Assembly (NCBI GenBank): GCA_026391795.1
Contig: JAPLDI010000028.1
Span: 1-64,000, forward strand
Source: Bacteroidota bacterium
GTDB lineage: Bacteria; Bacteroidota; Bacteroidia; Bacteroidales; FEN-979
DNA: 64,000 bases
Reading direction: 5' to 3'
Made by a program: the position numbers and the translations under genes
Shown here: positions 28,405-38,159 of the stretch, piece by piece
Position numbering within the stretch: position 1 is the first letter of the stretch
Layout of the letters: the number at the start of each line of letters is the position of its first letter
Notes under the pieces: model-generated
The model's database searches: none
Told to the model about the DNA's origin: nothing
The model's input: only the letters and a program-made list of their open reading frames with translations

Positions 28405-29676
28405 ATGATCAATATACCAGTATCAGAAAAGAAAAGGGTGGTGATTGTGGGTTGCGGGTTTGGCGGGTTGAAACTGGCACGCAAACTGAAAAATTCGGGA
28501 TACCAGGTAGTCATCGTCGACAAACGCAACTACCACCAGTTCCAGCCGCTTTTTTATCAGGTAGCCACGGCAGGTCTCGAACCCAGCGCAATCTCCTTCC
28601 CCCTGCGGAAGATATTTCAGCACTATAAAGATTTTTATATCCGCATTGCGGAAGTCACCAGCATCGATTCAGAGAAGCAGCAGCTCTGGACCACCCTTGG
28701 GATCATCCGGTATGACTACCTTGTCCTTACCCAGGGGGCCTCCAACTTCTTCTTCGGAATGAAAAACCTTGAATCCCGGTCAAAACCGATGAAGTCAGTA
28801 TCAGAAGCCCTGGATCTGCGGAACACGCTGCTCCAGAATTTCGAAAATGCGCTGGCAGCCACTACGGAGGAAGACCAGGAGGGATTTCTGAACCTTGTCG
28901 TGGTTGGTGGCGGACCTACCGGTGTTGAAGTTTCAGGCGCCCTTGCCGATATGCGGAAATATGTGCTGGGTAAGGATTATGCTGAAATCCCCCGGGAAAA
29001 GATCCGGATCTACCTCGTTGAAGGGATGAACCGCCTGCTGATGGCACTTTCGGAACGGTCGTCGGAAAAAGCCAGGGAGTTCCTTGAACGACTGGGCGTG
29101 AAGGTGATGCTGAATACGCAGGTCAGGGATTATGACGGGAAATACCTGGAGACGGCTGACGGTCAAAAGATCCACACCAACCTTGTAATCTGGACTGCCG
29201 GTATTTCAGGGGCACGGATCGGGGGTCTGCGCGACAGCGCTTATGGAAGAAATGGCCGGATTTCCGTTGACCGTTTTAACCAGGTGAAAGGTTATTCAAA
29301 TATTTTTGCACTGGGTGATGTGGCCCTGATGGAGGAACCCGGTTTCCCGAAAGGACACCCGCAGGTAGCTCCTGTTGCGATCCAGCAGGCGAAGAACCTT
29401 GCCGCAAACCTGAAAAGGAAACGAAAGGAAGAGGAGATGGTTCCATTTTCCTACAAGGATAAGGGAACCATGGCAACGGTGGGGCGGAACCTTGCCATCG
29501 TAGAACTGCCCAATGCAAGGTTTTACGGAACCTTTGCCTGGCTGGTATGGATGTTCATCCACCTGATGTCGATCGTCGGAATCCGCAACCGGTTCCTGAT
29601 CCTGATCAACTGGTTCTGGAACTACATAACCTATGATACATCTCTCCGGCTTATTTTAAAGCCAAAAGGATGTTAA
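28405..29676 (+). CDS. ndh: Type II NADH dehydrogenase (NDH-2)
   Basis: This 423-residue peripheral membrane flavoprotein oxidises NADH and reduces quinone without pumping protons. The N-terminal FAD site VVIVGCGFGGLKLARKL and the NADH site VVVGGGPTGVEVSGAL (about residue 165) are clear, as are NYHQFQPLFYQVATAGL and the FAD-contact region IFALGDVALM (about residue 303). The C-terminal region has an amphipathic/hydrophobic stretch (FAWLVWMFIHLMSIVG) for membrane contact. The following TPR gene starts 11 bases later. Confidence 0.93.
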   Translation: MINIPVSEKKRVVIVGCGFGGLKLARKLKNSGYQVVIVDKRNYHQFQPLFYQVATAGLEPSAISFPLRKIFQHYKDFYIRIAEVTSIDSEKQQLWTTLGIIRYDYLVLTQGASNFFFGMKNLESRSKPMKSVSEALDLRNTLLQNFENALAATTEEDQEGFLNLVVVGGGPTGVEVSGALADMRKYVLGKDYAEIPREKIRIYLVEGMNRLLMALSERSSEKAREFLERLGVKVMLNTQVRDYDGKYLETADGQKIHTNLVIWTAGISGARIGGLRDSAYGRNGRISVDRFNQVKGYSNIFALGDVALMEEPGFPKGHPQVAPVAIQQAKNLAANLKRKRKEEEMVPFSYKDKGTMATVGRNLAIVELPNARFYGTFAWLVWMFIHLMSIVGIRNRFLILINWFWNYITYDTSLRLILKPKGC

Positions 29677-29687
29677 AGCTAACATGA

Positions 29688-31892
29688 ATGGAAAGAGCAG
29701 ATATTGAAAGAAAGTACAGCAAAATTTGCCAGGATATTTACAAGGGACGGATAAAGTCAGCCCTGGATTCTTTAAAGGCATTGCTTGTCAACACGAATCG
29801 TTCGGATTATTTCTTCGACCTGGAGAACATTACCGAGAACTACCAGATCCTCCTTAATTATGCCTTTGAAGGGGCAAAAGATCCGGAGAGGAAAGATATC
29901 CTCAAGAAAATCTCTGCCTCCGTACTTTCCCTGGCAGATCAGGTGAGGGATGATATCACCGCAAAGGATTTCCCGCAGAAAAACTGGGAAAAAGCCTCGA
30001 TGACCCGGCTGCTCGGTGATGATCCGCAGGCGGTATCCGACCGGTTTGAAGAATTTCTTTCGGAAATGGATCTTGAAAAGATGCTGAAAGAAACGGGAAC
30101 CCTTTCCTCCGGATCAAAACCCATTGAAAATATATTCCGGCTGATCTGGCTGACCCATAAGATGAAAGACAGTTCTGTGGAAAAGGTCCGCCAGATTGCC
30201 CATTCCACGATTTTTGAGAATCCTGAAAAATGCCTGATCGTCTCTGCCCTGACGATCAGTTTGCTCGATTTTTTTGACCCGCACAAGATCCTCCTGCTGA
30301 TGGAATTTGTCAATGAACATGAGGCGGAGGTCTATCAGCGGGCCCTCACAGGGCTGGGGCTTGTCCTGATCGCATACGACCGGCGGATCACTTTTTACCC
30401 GGAAATCATGGTACGGCTTGATGAACTGAGCCAGGATGAAGGCATCCAGCAGGACATGGAGGCATTGCTGCTGCAACTGCTGATGGCCCAGGAGACAGAG
30501 ACGATCGTGAAGGCCTTTGAGGAAGAGGTACTTCCGGAGATGAAGAAGATCATGCCCAGGTTTGAAGATAAGCTTCAGCTGGATAAAATTTTCGGGGAAG
30601 AAGACCTGGAAGGGAAGAATCCCGACTGGAAAGGGATGATCGATGAAGTGCCGGGGCTTTTTGAAAGAATAGAGAAATTCACGCACATGCAGATGGAGGG
30701 AGGCGATGTGTTCCTGAGCACTTTTTCGCAGTTGAAACGGTTCGACTTTTTCACACGGATGAGCAACTGGTTTGTTCCCTTCTATGCCAATCATCCCGAC
30801 CTGAAGAACAACGAGGGTGAAGAAGAGCAGATCTTTGCCCGGTTGCTGGAAGGATTGGGAAGGGCATTTTATCTCTGCAATTCCGACAAGTACTCATTTG
30901 CCCTGAATTTCAGCACCGTACCGCCCCAGCAGCGATCGATGATCATGACCTATTTTGAAGCCGAACTCGAGCAGATGAAGGAGATGGCATCGGAGGAAGA
31001 TATCCTGAGCCCGTCGACCGCATCGAATGCAATTTTTATTCAATACATACAGGATCTTTACAGGTTCTTCAAGCTCTATCCTTTTCACAACGAGTTTAAC
31101 GACATCTTCCTGAAGAAGATCCGGTTCACCGAACTCTATTTTTACAAAACCTTCTTTGAACGCGATAATTTTACAGCACGGCTGGCTGTATTCTACTTTG
31201 ATAAAAGCCACTATCCGGAAGCCATTGAGATGAACAAATACCTTGTTGAAAAAGAGGGTCCGAAGGCCGAATATTATGAAAAAACAGGATACTCCTACCA
31301 GAAAATGGGGAAATTGACCGAAGCAATTGAATATTACAGGAAAGCTGAATTATTCGATAGCAACCGGTTGTGGACCCTGAAAAAGCTGGGATGGTGCAGC
31401 ATGAAGCTGATGGATTTCACCAATGCCCTGAACTATTTTGAAGGATGTGCACAGATACAGCCCGACGATCTTACCATCCAGGCACAGATTGGGCATTGCC
31501 ATCTGCACCTGAAGAATTTCGATGAAGCCCTGAAGAGTTATTCAAAGGTCCTCTATTTTCAACCGGAAAACCTGAAGGTACTTCGTCCGATCGCCTACTG
31601 TCAGTTTGTACTGGGGAAACTCGAACAGGCCGAGGAATCCTACCGGAAAATTCTTTCAGGGTCCGATTCACCCGGGCCATTTGACCTTATGAATGCAGGG
31701 CATGTGCAGCTCTGCCTTAACAAACGCAAGGAAGCGCTTGCCTTCTATAAAAAAAGCAAGACCGATCTTTTTTTTGCGACAAATTCCTTTCAGTCCTCCT
31801 TTGAGGAGGATATCCCCAACCTGCTTAAAAACGGGATCCGTGAAGAGGATCTTCCGCTGCTGATAGATTACCTGTTGTTCCAGGTCGAGTGA
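29688..31892 (+). CDS. TPR-containing protein of unknown function
   Basis: This 734-residue protein has no signal peptide or membrane segment, so it is probably cytoplasmic. The first 480 residues are helical and not recognised. From about residue 490, at least four tetratricopeptide repeats follow (for example YYEKTGYSYQKMGKLTEAIEYYRKA and the repeats after it), and the protein ends in a short helix. It is probably co-transcribed with ndh. Role: a scaffold or assembly factor, inferred from TPRs only. Confidence 0.82.
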   Translation: MERADIERKYSKICQDIYKGRIKSALDSLKALLVNTNRSDYFFDLENITENYQILLNYAFEGAKDPERKDILKKISASVLSLADQVRDDITAKDFPQKNWEKASMTRLLGDDPQAVSDRFEEFLSEMDLEKMLKETGTLSSGSKPIENIFRLIWLTHKMKDSSVEKVRQIAHSTIFENPEKCLIVSALTISLLDFFDPHKILLLMEFVNEHEAEVYQRALTGLGLVLIAYDRRITFYPEIMVRLDELSQDEGIQQDMEALLLQLLMAQETETIVKAFEEEVLPEMKKIMPRFEDKLQLDKIFGEEDLEGKNPDWKGMIDEVPGLFERIEKFTHMQMEGGDVFLSTFSQLKRFDFFTRMSNWFVPFYANHPDLKNNEGEEEQIFARLLEGLGRAFYLCNSDKYSFALNFSTVPPQQRSMIMTYFEAELEQMKEMASEEDILSPSTASNAIFIQYIQDLYRFFKLYPFHNEFNDIFLKKIRFTELYFYKTFFERDNFTARLAVFYFDKSHYPEAIEMNKYLVEKEGPKAEYYEKTGYSYQKMGKLTEAIEYYRKAELFDSNRLWTLKKLGWCSMKLMDFTNALNYFEGCAQIQPDDLTIQAQIGHCHLHLKNFDEALKSYSKVLYFQPENLKVLRPIAYCQFVLGKLEQAEESYRKILSGSDSPGPFDLMNAGHVQLCLNKRKEALAFYKKSKTDLFFATNSFQSSFEEDIPNLLKNGIREEDLPLLIDYLLFQVE

Positions 31893-31964
31893 TACTCTTT
31901 GCCAGGTCAGACCTCTACTATGAGAAATAGCGAAATGGCGAAATAAAATAAAGAAAATGTTCTG

Positions 31965-32030
31965 ACACCCAAAACCTAATACCCAATACGCAATACCCAA
32001 TACCCTAAACCCAAAACCTAATACCCAAGA
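31965..32030 (+). repeat. AATACCC/ACCTAAA heptamer array ending at an SDR start codon
   Basis: About nine degenerate heptamers (CACCCAA, AACCTAA, TACCCAA, TACGCAA and so on) end two bases before the ATG at 32033. The bases just upstream (31922-31945) hold a separate degenerate GCGAAAT repeat. Confidence 0.85.
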
Positions 32031-32032
32031 CC

Positions 32033-32632
32033 ATGAAAATCCTGATAATCGGAGGGAACGGAACCATAGGGAAACGAGTAAAAGAACAGCTGGAGGAGCA
32101 CCATGAGGTTATTGTTGCCGGGAGAAGCACAGGCGATTATAGGTTCAACATGGAAAGCAATTCATCCATCAGGGACCTGTTGAAAAAAACCAGTCCTCTT
32201 GATGCCATCATCTCAATTGCCGGTGAAGCAAAATGGGACAGGTTTGAAACCCTGACTGAGGATGATTTTTATGCCGGCATCCGAAGTAAACTGATGGGAC
32301 AGGTTAACCTTGTCAGAACCGGAAAGGACTTTCTCCCGGAGGGAGGTTCAATAACCCTGACTTCCGGGATACTGGCCGACGAACCGGAATTAATGACCAC
32401 CATCCCGGCCATGGTCAACGGGGCGATTCACAGTTTTGTGAAAGCTGTAAACCTTGAGTTACCAGCCATCCGCGTGAATGTGGTTTGTTCCGATGTCGTT
32501 GAAGATTCATTCGGAAAATACGAAGATTTCTTTGTCGGACACACCCCTGTCCCGATGCAGAAAGTTGCAGATGCCTACGTCAGATGCGTCGAAAGTCCCA
32601 TCCGGGGAGAGATCATCAGGCTCAGGGAATAA
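32033..32632 (+). CDS. Short-chain dehydrogenase/reductase-like protein, atypical
   Basis: This 199-residue Rossmann-fold protein opens with the dinucleotide motif ILIIGGNGTIGKRV, then has AISIAGEAKW-type and LTSGILADEP strands typical of small SDRs. The usual catalytic YxxxK is missing: the matching helix reads AMVNGAIHSFVKAV. Small SDRs of this kind, with VNGAI in place of YxxxK, are a known branch, but their reactions are mostly undefined. A heptamer array runs up to its start codon. Confidence 0.8.
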   Translation: MKILIIGGNGTIGKRVKEQLEEHHEVIVAGRSTGDYRFNMESNSSIRDLLKKTSPLDAIISIAGEAKWDRFETLTEDDFYAGIRSKLMGQVNLVRTGKDFLPEGGSITLTSGILADEPELMTTIPAMVNGAIHSFVKAVNLELPAIRVNVVCSDVVEDSFGKYEDFFVGHTPVPMQKVADAYVRCVESPIRGEIIRLRE

Positions 32633-32700
32633 CCGGTGACGCGTGACACGTAAAGTGTGACGTGGTTCCACAATATCCTTCACAACATGGTTAATATTAA

Positions 32701-32743
32701 AAATTGTCAGCTATTGATGTTCTGACAATTTGTATTATTTTTG
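32701..32743 (+). promoter_or_regulatory. Promoter of the universal stress gene with a 10-bp inverted repeat
   Basis: TTG at 32714-32716 is followed by 19 bases and TATTTTTG at 32736-32743, a full match to the Bacteroidota consensus. A perfect 10-bp inverted repeat, AAATTGTCAG (32701-32710) and CTGACAATTT (32722-32731) with an 11-base centre, embraces the -33 element. This is the layout expected of a repressor or activator operator. Confidence 0.65.
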
Positions 32744-32768
32744 TTTCTCATCCAAGAAACCTTATCGC

Positions 32769-33566
32769 ATGAAAAAGCCTGTACTCGTTCCCACCGATCT
32801 TACCGATGTCGGCACAAAAGCTGTTCATCAGGCAGGTATCATCGCCAGGAAAGCCGGCACATCCGTGACTCTTCTGCATGTCCTGAATGAAAAATCCCCC
32901 TCCTGGGAAGATGCCAGGAAAAAACTGGATGAAGAAGCCGAAAGGGTTAAAGAACTTACCGGGAAAGAGTGCGAGGTCCTTCTCGGCGAAGGCTCGATCT
33001 TTGAGGAGATCCCCCGGATTACCCTCGATCATAGCTTTGACCTTGTGGTGATAGGAACACACGGAAAGCATGGCATCAAGCAGCATTTAATGGGCGCATA
33101 CATCCTGAAGCTGATCAACCGGATTCTTATGCCGGTACTGGTTGTCCAGGAAGATACCCCTCCGCTTGAAAAGATCAGGACCCTGCTCATGCCCGTGAGC
33201 AGCCATCCCGACTTTCATAAGGAGATTGAATCAGTTTTAATGCTCTGTTCTCTTTTCGGATCAGAAGTTCATCTCTATTCCATCCATAAACCCGGATTCG
33301 ACTGGACGCCCCAGATGCTTAAAAATATTGAAGATGCCACCCGTATCTTTGAAGCAAATGGCGTCACTGTAAAAAGGGTCAGGGAGGAACAGCAGGTATA
33401 TTCGCCAGGGTATGCAAAACAGTCGCTTCTGTATGCAGCTCTGGTCAAGGCCGATATGGTCGCCATGATGACTGCCCCCTCCGATGATTACTATTACTTT
33501 GCAGCAGCAGACAAAGAGGCGATGCTCCTGAACGATTTACATCTTCCGGTTCTTTGCACCGGATGA
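32769..33566 (+). CDS. Universal stress protein, tandem UspA domains
   Basis: This 265-residue cytoplasmic protein has two UspA-type domains. The first (1-140) starts MKKPVLVPTDLTDVG and has VVIGTHGKHGIKQHLMGAYILKLINRILMPVLVV. The GxHGxxG part of the ATP loop is present, but the usual GS is replaced by GA. The second (about 145-265) starts IRTLLMPVS and is more divergent. The ATG at 32769 is chosen over an in-frame start at 32730, which would lie upstream of the promoter. The inverted repeat over the promoter suggests regulated expression. Confidence 0.9.
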   Translation: MKKPVLVPTDLTDVGTKAVHQAGIIARKAGTSVTLLHVLNEKSPSWEDARKKLDEEAERVKELTGKECEVLLGEGSIFEEIPRITLDHSFDLVVIGTHGKHGIKQHLMGAYILKLINRILMPVLVVQEDTPPLEKIRTLLMPVSSHPDFHKEIESVLMLCSLFGSEVHLYSIHKPGFDWTPQMLKNIEDATRIFEANGVTVKRVREEQQVYSPGYAKQSLLYAALVKADMVAMMTAPSDDYYYFAAADKEAMLLNDLHLPVLCTG

Positions 33567-33573
33567 CACGACA

Positions 33574-33604
33574 GGATTCCGGCCAGTCTCATCACCCGGA
33601 ATCC
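33574..33604 (+). terminator. Hairpin after the universal stress gene
   Basis: GGATTCCGG (33574-33582) and CCGGAATCC (33596-33604) form a perfect 9-bp stem with a 13-base loop, seven bases past the stop. No U-run follows, so termination is uncertain. Confidence 0.45.
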
Positions 33605-33720
33605 AATCCAGATCATTTCTAAAACGTAAACAATAACCTTAATTCTTCTGAAGTTCATCCAAGAGAAAGCATTTATCTACATACCTTCATTGTTATTTAT
33701 TTTCACCTATCGACTGGCCA

Positions 33721-35328
33721 ATGTTCAGACTTGAAAGCAAGATAAACACCAAAGGTGCTGAATTCCTTAAAAACAGGGACGAGTATCTTCCCATCCTGGC
33801 GAAATTCAAAGAAACGCTGTCGAAAGTCCGGCAGGGTGGTCCGCCCCAGTCGGTGGCGCGGCACAAAGAACGCGGCAAACTGCTGGCCCGCGAACGGATC
33901 GATTTACTGCTGGATAAGAATACCCCCTTCATTGAACTCTCCACCCTGGCTGCCTATGACCTTTACAACAATGAATTTCCTTCGGCAGGGATAGTTACCG
34001 GAATCGGGGTGATCCATGGAAAGGAATGCATGATCATCGCCAACGATGCCACGGTAAAGGGGGGAACCTATATAAAGGAAACCATCAAGAAACATGTGAG
34101 GGCACAGGAAATCGCAATGGAAAATCATCTGCCGTGCGTCTATCTCGTGGATTCCGGAGGTGTCTTTCTGCCTGAACAGGCCAATGTCTTTCCTGACAAA
34201 TACGATTTCGGACGGTTTTTCTTCAACCAGGCGAGGTTATCGTCGAAAGAAATTCCGCAGATTGCCGTTGTGATGGGATCCTGCACAGCCGGTGGCGCCT
34301 ATGTGCCGGCCATGAGCGATGAGACGATCATCGTCAGGAACCAGGGAACCATCTTTATCGGCGGTCCTCCGCTGGTGAAGGCTGCCACCGGGCAGGAGGT
34401 CACGGCAGAGGAACTGGGCGGCGCCGACATCCACACTTCAATCTCGGGAGTTGCCGATCACATGGCCGAAAACGATGTTCATGCCATCCAGATCTGCAGG
34501 AACATCTTTGAATCCATCCAGCGTCACGAATACCAGCCGCTGGAGACCATCCCGGTGGAAGAACCCTTTTATGACCCGGAAGAACTTTATGGGATCCTCC
34601 CGATCGACCTGAAAAAACCGGTCGACTCACGGGAGATCCTGGCACGCATCGTCGATGGCAGCAAATTTCATGAATTCAAGGAACGCTATGCCCCAACCCT
34701 TGTCACCGGTTTTGCTCACATCATGGGGTACCCTATTGGAATCCTTGCAAACAACGGCGTACTGTTCGGGGAGACAGCCCTGAAAGGCGCCCATTTTGTT
34801 CAGCTGTGTACCAGCCGGAACATCCCGATCCTCTTCCTCCAGAATATAACCGGCTTCATCGTCGGCAAAGAATACGAGCGGGCTGGCATCGCCAGGGATG
34901 GCGCGAAATTCGTCCATGCGGTCGCCAATGCCGATGTCCCCAAGTTCACGATCATCTTCGGGGGATCCTTTGGCGCAGGGAACTATGCCATGGCAGGAAG
35001 GGCTTATGAACCCAGGTTTTTATTCATGTACCCGAATTCAAAGATCTCTGTGATGGGAGGCGAACAGGCTGCCAATGTCCTCATCACCGTCAAGGAGGAC
35101 CAGCTCCATGCCCAGGGAAAAGAACTCTCCGGAGAGGAGCGCGAGAAAATGAGGCAGACCATCCTGAAGAAATACGAAGATGAAGGGTCAGCCTATTTCA
35201 GCACAGCCCGGCTCTGGGACGACGGCATTATCGATCCGGCAGATACGCGAAAGATCCTCGGGCTCTCCATCGCGATCTCGCAGAACCGGAGATATGAAAA
35301 AACAAAATACGGAGTTTTCAGAATGTAA
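33721..35328 (+). CDS. mccB: Methylcrotonoyl-CoA carboxylase, carboxyltransferase (beta) subunit
   Basis: This 535-residue subunit transfers the carboxyl group from biotin to 3-methylcrotonyl-CoA in leucine degradation. It shows the two crotonase-like carboxyltransferase halves: N-terminal [22 protein letters not shown] and [18 protein letters not shown], and C-terminal [31 protein letters not shown] and [10 protein letters not shown]. The order GGVFLP and [14 protein letters not shown] is typical of MCC rather than propionyl-CoA carboxylase. It opens an operon that carries the other leucine-pathway enzymes. Confidence 0.93.
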   Translation: MFRLESKINTKGAEFLKNRDEYLPILAKFKETLSKVRQGGPPQSVARHKERGKLLARERIDLLLDKNTPFIELSTLAAYDLYNNEFPSAGIVTGIGVIHGKECMIIANDATVKGGTYIKETIKKHVRAQEIAMENHLPCVYLVDSGGVFLPEQANVFPDKYDFGRFFFNQARLSSKEIPQIAVVMGSCTAGGAYVPAMSDETIIVRNQGTIFIGGPPLVKAATGQEVTAEELGGADIHTSISGVADHMAENDVHAIQICRNIFESIQRHEYQPLETIPVEEPFYDPEELYGILPIDLKKPVDSREILARIVDGSKFHEFKERYAPTLVTGFAHIMGYPIGILANNGVLFGETALKGAHFVQLCTSRNIPILFLQNITGFIVGKEYERAGIARDGAKFVHAVANADVPKFTIIFGGSFGAGNYAMAGRAYEPRFLFMYPNSKISVMGGEQAANVLITVKEDQLHAQGKELSGEEREKMRQTILKKYEDEGSAYFSTARLWDDGIIDPADTRKILGLSIAISQNRRYEKTKYGVFRM

Positions 35329-35332
35329 CCTT

Positions 35333-36118
35333 ATGAGAAGCTTTGAAACCATCGAAACCGATCTTCAGCATGGGATCCTGACCGTTTTCCTGAACCGGCC
35401 GGAAATACACAACGCATTTAACGAAATCATGCTGGAAGAACTGACGGAGCTGTTTTCGGATTCCGCAAAACCGGAGATCCTTTGCATTGTGCTCCGCGGG
35501 AAGGGAAAATCTTTCTGTGCCGGCGTTGACCTTCAATGGATGAAGTCCGCATCCCTGAACAGCTATGAACAGAATTACCAGGAAAGCCTTCTTCTCTCCG
35601 CCTGCTTCGATGCCATTTATACCTGTCCGAAGCCTACAATTGCCATTGTGCACGGAGCCTCCCTCGGCGGGGCCAACGGGTTGCTTTCCGCCTGCGACCT
35701 GGCCTATTGCACCGACACGGCAGTCTTCTCGCTGAGCGAAGTGAAGATCGGGATCGTACCCGCTTGCATCTCGCCTTATGTCATCAAACGCATCGGCGAA
35801 TATGGCGCACGGGAGCTGATGATCACGGGAAGAAGAATAACGGGGAAAGAAGCAGAGGCTTTCAGGCTGGTGAACAGGTCGGTACCCGCTGAACTACTGG
35901 AAGAGACCCTTGCCGAAATCCTCGCAAACCTGCGTACCAGCGGCCCCCAGGCCATGAAACAGTGCAAAACGCTCATCCACGAAGTGTGCAATCATCTTAC
36001 GATGAAGGAGGCCTATGATTATACGGCAAGGATGATCGCAGATATCCGGGCCTCGGAAGAAGGGCAGGAAGGCATGAACGCATTTCTTGAAAAACGAAAA
36101 CCGAATTGGATACACTAA
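35333..36118 (+). CDS. Methylglutaconyl-CoA hydratase (enoyl-CoA hydratase family)
   Basis: This 261-residue crotonase-fold enzyme probably hydrates 3-methylglutaconyl-CoA to HMG-CoA. The oxyanion-hole motifs GKSFCAGVDLQWM and HGASLGGANGLLSACD and the catalytic-Glu region FSLSEVKIGIVPACISPYV fit the bacterial methylglutaconyl-CoA hydratase group. The ATG at 35333, four bases after the mccB stop, is chosen; a longer in-frame ORF from 35180 overlaps mccB and lacks support. Its place between mccB and mccA is the main evidence for the substrate. Confidence 0.9.
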   Translation: MRSFETIETDLQHGILTVFLNRPEIHNAFNEIMLEELTELFSDSAKPEILCIVLRGKGKSFCAGVDLQWMKSASLNSYEQNYQESLLLSACFDAIYTCPKPTIAIVHGASLGGANGLLSACDLAYCTDTAVFSLSEVKIGIVPACISPYVIKRIGEYGARELMITGRRITGKEAEAFRLVNRSVPAELLEETLAEILANLRTSGPQAMKQCKTLIHEVCNHLTMKEAYDYTARMIADIRASEEGQEGMNAFLEKRKPNWIH

Positions 36119-36127
36119 ACTGAGGGA

Positions 36128-38137
36128 ATGACGAAGATAACAAAGATACTGATCGCCAACCGGGGCGAGATCGCCGTTCGTATCATGCGTACCGCAAGAA
36201 AGATGGGCATTCATACCGTCTCCATTTTTGCGGAAAATGACATTTCTTCGCTTCATGTTAAGGAAGCGGATGAAGCAAGGCTCCTCACCGGGGTTGAACT
36301 CAGTGAGACCTACCTGAATATTGCAAAAATCGTTGAGACAGCCCTTGAAACCGGCTGCGACGCCATCCACCCGGGCTATGGATTCCTGGCCGAAAACCCT
36401 CTTTTCGTGGAGGCCTGTGATGGCGCCGGGATCATTTTCATCGGCCCGAAGGCAGAGGTGATGCGGGTGATGGGAAACAAGATCAAAGCCCGGGAGTTTG
36501 TGAAAAAGGCAGGAGTACCCGTAACCGAAGGACTTACCGGCAACCGGGCAACACTGCTGAAAGCCAAAAGCAAAATCGGGTTTCCCGTTTTACTGAAAGC
36601 AGCAGCCGGCGGCGGCGGAAAAGGGATGCAGATCGTAAGGGAAGAGAAAGAACTGGAACAGGCCCTCGAGGCAACCAGCCGCCAGGCGCTCGCTTACTTT
36701 GGCGACGATACCATCTACCTTGAAAAATACCTTGATGAACCCCGCCATATTGAGTTCCAGATCCTCGGAGATAACCGGGATGTAATCCATCTCTTCGAAC
36801 GCGAATGTTCAATCCAGCGAAGGTACCAGAAGATCATCGAGGAGTCGCCCTCTCCCACCCTGACACCGGAGCTCCGGAAAAAAATGGGAGAAGCCGCCGT
36901 GAGGATCGGCAAAGAGATCGGCTATACCAATGCCGGGACCATCGAATTCCTGGTCGACAGGGATCTGAATTTTTATTTCCTGGAGATGAATACCCGGATC
37001 CAGGTGGAACACCCGGTAACCGAGATGGTGACCGGAACCGACCTGGTGGAAGAGCAGATCCTGGTTGCGGAGGGAAAGCCTCTCCGGATAAAGCAGGAAA
37101 CCCTCCGGCAGAACGGACATGCCATAGAGTGCCGGATCTATGCAGAGGACCCTGAAAATAATTTCATGCCCTCACCGGGAAAAATGACCCTCTACAAGGA
37201 ACCCGTCATGGATTCCATCCGCATCGACAAAGGGATCACCTCCGATTCGGAAATTACAAGCTCTTACGACCCGATGATCTGCAAACTGGTTTCGTGGGGA
37301 AGCGACCGGGAAGATGCGCGCAAGCGGATGACGGTTGCATTACAGGATTACCAGATCCACGGGATCCGGACAAATATCGCCTACCTCTCCCAGCTCCTCA
37401 TCAGTAAACCTTTCATCACAAACACCATCTCCACCAAGTTCTGCGATGAACACACCCCTGAAATTGTCGCCGCAATCCTGAATGACCGCAACCGGGTACC
37501 TGTTCATTTTCCGCTGATCGGGTACCTCCTCTTCAGCCTCGGCATCCGGAATGAACGAAAGACCCTGACCGGAAACAGGGCAGAAATATGGAATACCACC
37601 GGGTTCTGGAGGGAAGAGATGATGGTGAAGATAAAATCAGGGGAGACCGAACATTCTGTCAAAATCCTCTCTTCACGTTACCCGGAGTATACATTCAGGA
37701 TCGGTGAGGAGCTCTACTTCATCCGAAATGTACATTCAGACAAATCAGAGCTGACCTTCTCCCTCAACGGGATCAGCTACGCCGTCTATGTATCCATGGA
37801 TTCAAAAGATACCGGGCTGGTCAGCTTTGCAGGACATATTTTCGAGATGCAGCGGCTGGATTTTCTTCCGGATACCATCTCCCCTGTCCGTTTTGAATCT
37901 GCCGGCAGCCACAGCAACGAGGTTTACTCCCCGATGCCCGGGAAGGTCATCAAGCTCTTTGTGAAGGCAGGAGATAAAGTCGGAAAAGGAGAAGTGCTCC
38001 TTATCCTGGAGGCCATGAAGATGGAAAACTCCGTTGTTTCGCCTGCAGACGGGATTGTTGAACAGATCCATGTGGCTGTCAACGACCGGGTAGATCCCGG
38101 GAAGGTGATGGTCACGCTTGAAAAAAAAGAAGATTGA
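36128..38137 (+). CDS. mccA: Methylcrotonoyl-CoA carboxylase, biotin-containing (alpha) subunit
   Basis: This 669-residue subunit carries biotin carboxylase and the biotin carrier. Order: biotin carboxylase N-terminal domain (ILIANRGEIAVRIMRTA), ATP-grasp with LLKAAAGGGGKGMQIV, the FLEMNTRIQVEHPVTEMVTG segment and a C-terminal biotin carboxylase domain. A linker/BT domain follows, then a biotinyl domain with EAMKMEN whose Lys631 is the biotin site. It starts nine bases after the hydratase. Together with mccB it converts 3-methylcrotonyl-CoA to 3-methylglutaconyl-CoA. Confidence 0.94.
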   Translation: MTKITKILIANRGEIAVRIMRTARKMGIHTVSIFAENDISSLHVKEADEARLLTGVELSETYLNIAKIVETALETGCDAIHPGYGFLAENPLFVEACDGAGIIFIGPKAEVMRVMGNKIKAREFVKKAGVPVTEGLTGNRATLLKAKSKIGFPVLLKAAAGGGGKGMQIVREEKELEQALEATSRQALAYFGDDTIYLEKYLDEPRHIEFQILGDNRDVIHLFERECSIQRRYQKIIEESPSPTLTPELRKKMGEAAVRIGKEIGYTNAGTIEFLVDRDLNFYFLEMNTRIQVEHPVTEMVTGTDLVEEQILVAEGKPLRIKQETLRQNGHAIECRIYAEDPENNFMPSPGKMTLYKEPVMDSIRIDKGITSDSEITSSYDPMICKLVSWGSDREDARKRMTVALQDYQIHGIRTNIAYLSQLLISKPFITNTISTKFCDEHTPEIVAAILNDRNRVPVHFPLIGYLLFSLGIRNERKTLTGNRAEIWNTTGFWREEMMVKIKSGETEHSVKILSSRYPEYTFRIGEELYFIRNVHSDKSELTFSLNGISYAVYVSMDSKDTGLVSFAGHIFEMQRLDFLPDTISPVRFESAGSHSNEVYSPMPGKVIKLFVKAGDKVGKGEVLLILEAMKMENSVVSPADGIVEQIHVAVNDRVDPGKVMVTLEKKED

Positions 38138-38159
38138 GAAAAAATTCAAACAGCTATAA

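Noticed and set aside
35180-35332. N-terminal extension of the methylglutaconyl-CoA hydratase
   Set aside because: The extra 51 residues overlap mccB in another frame, are low in hydrophobic residues and are not part of the crotonase fold. The ATG at 35333 fits the family length.
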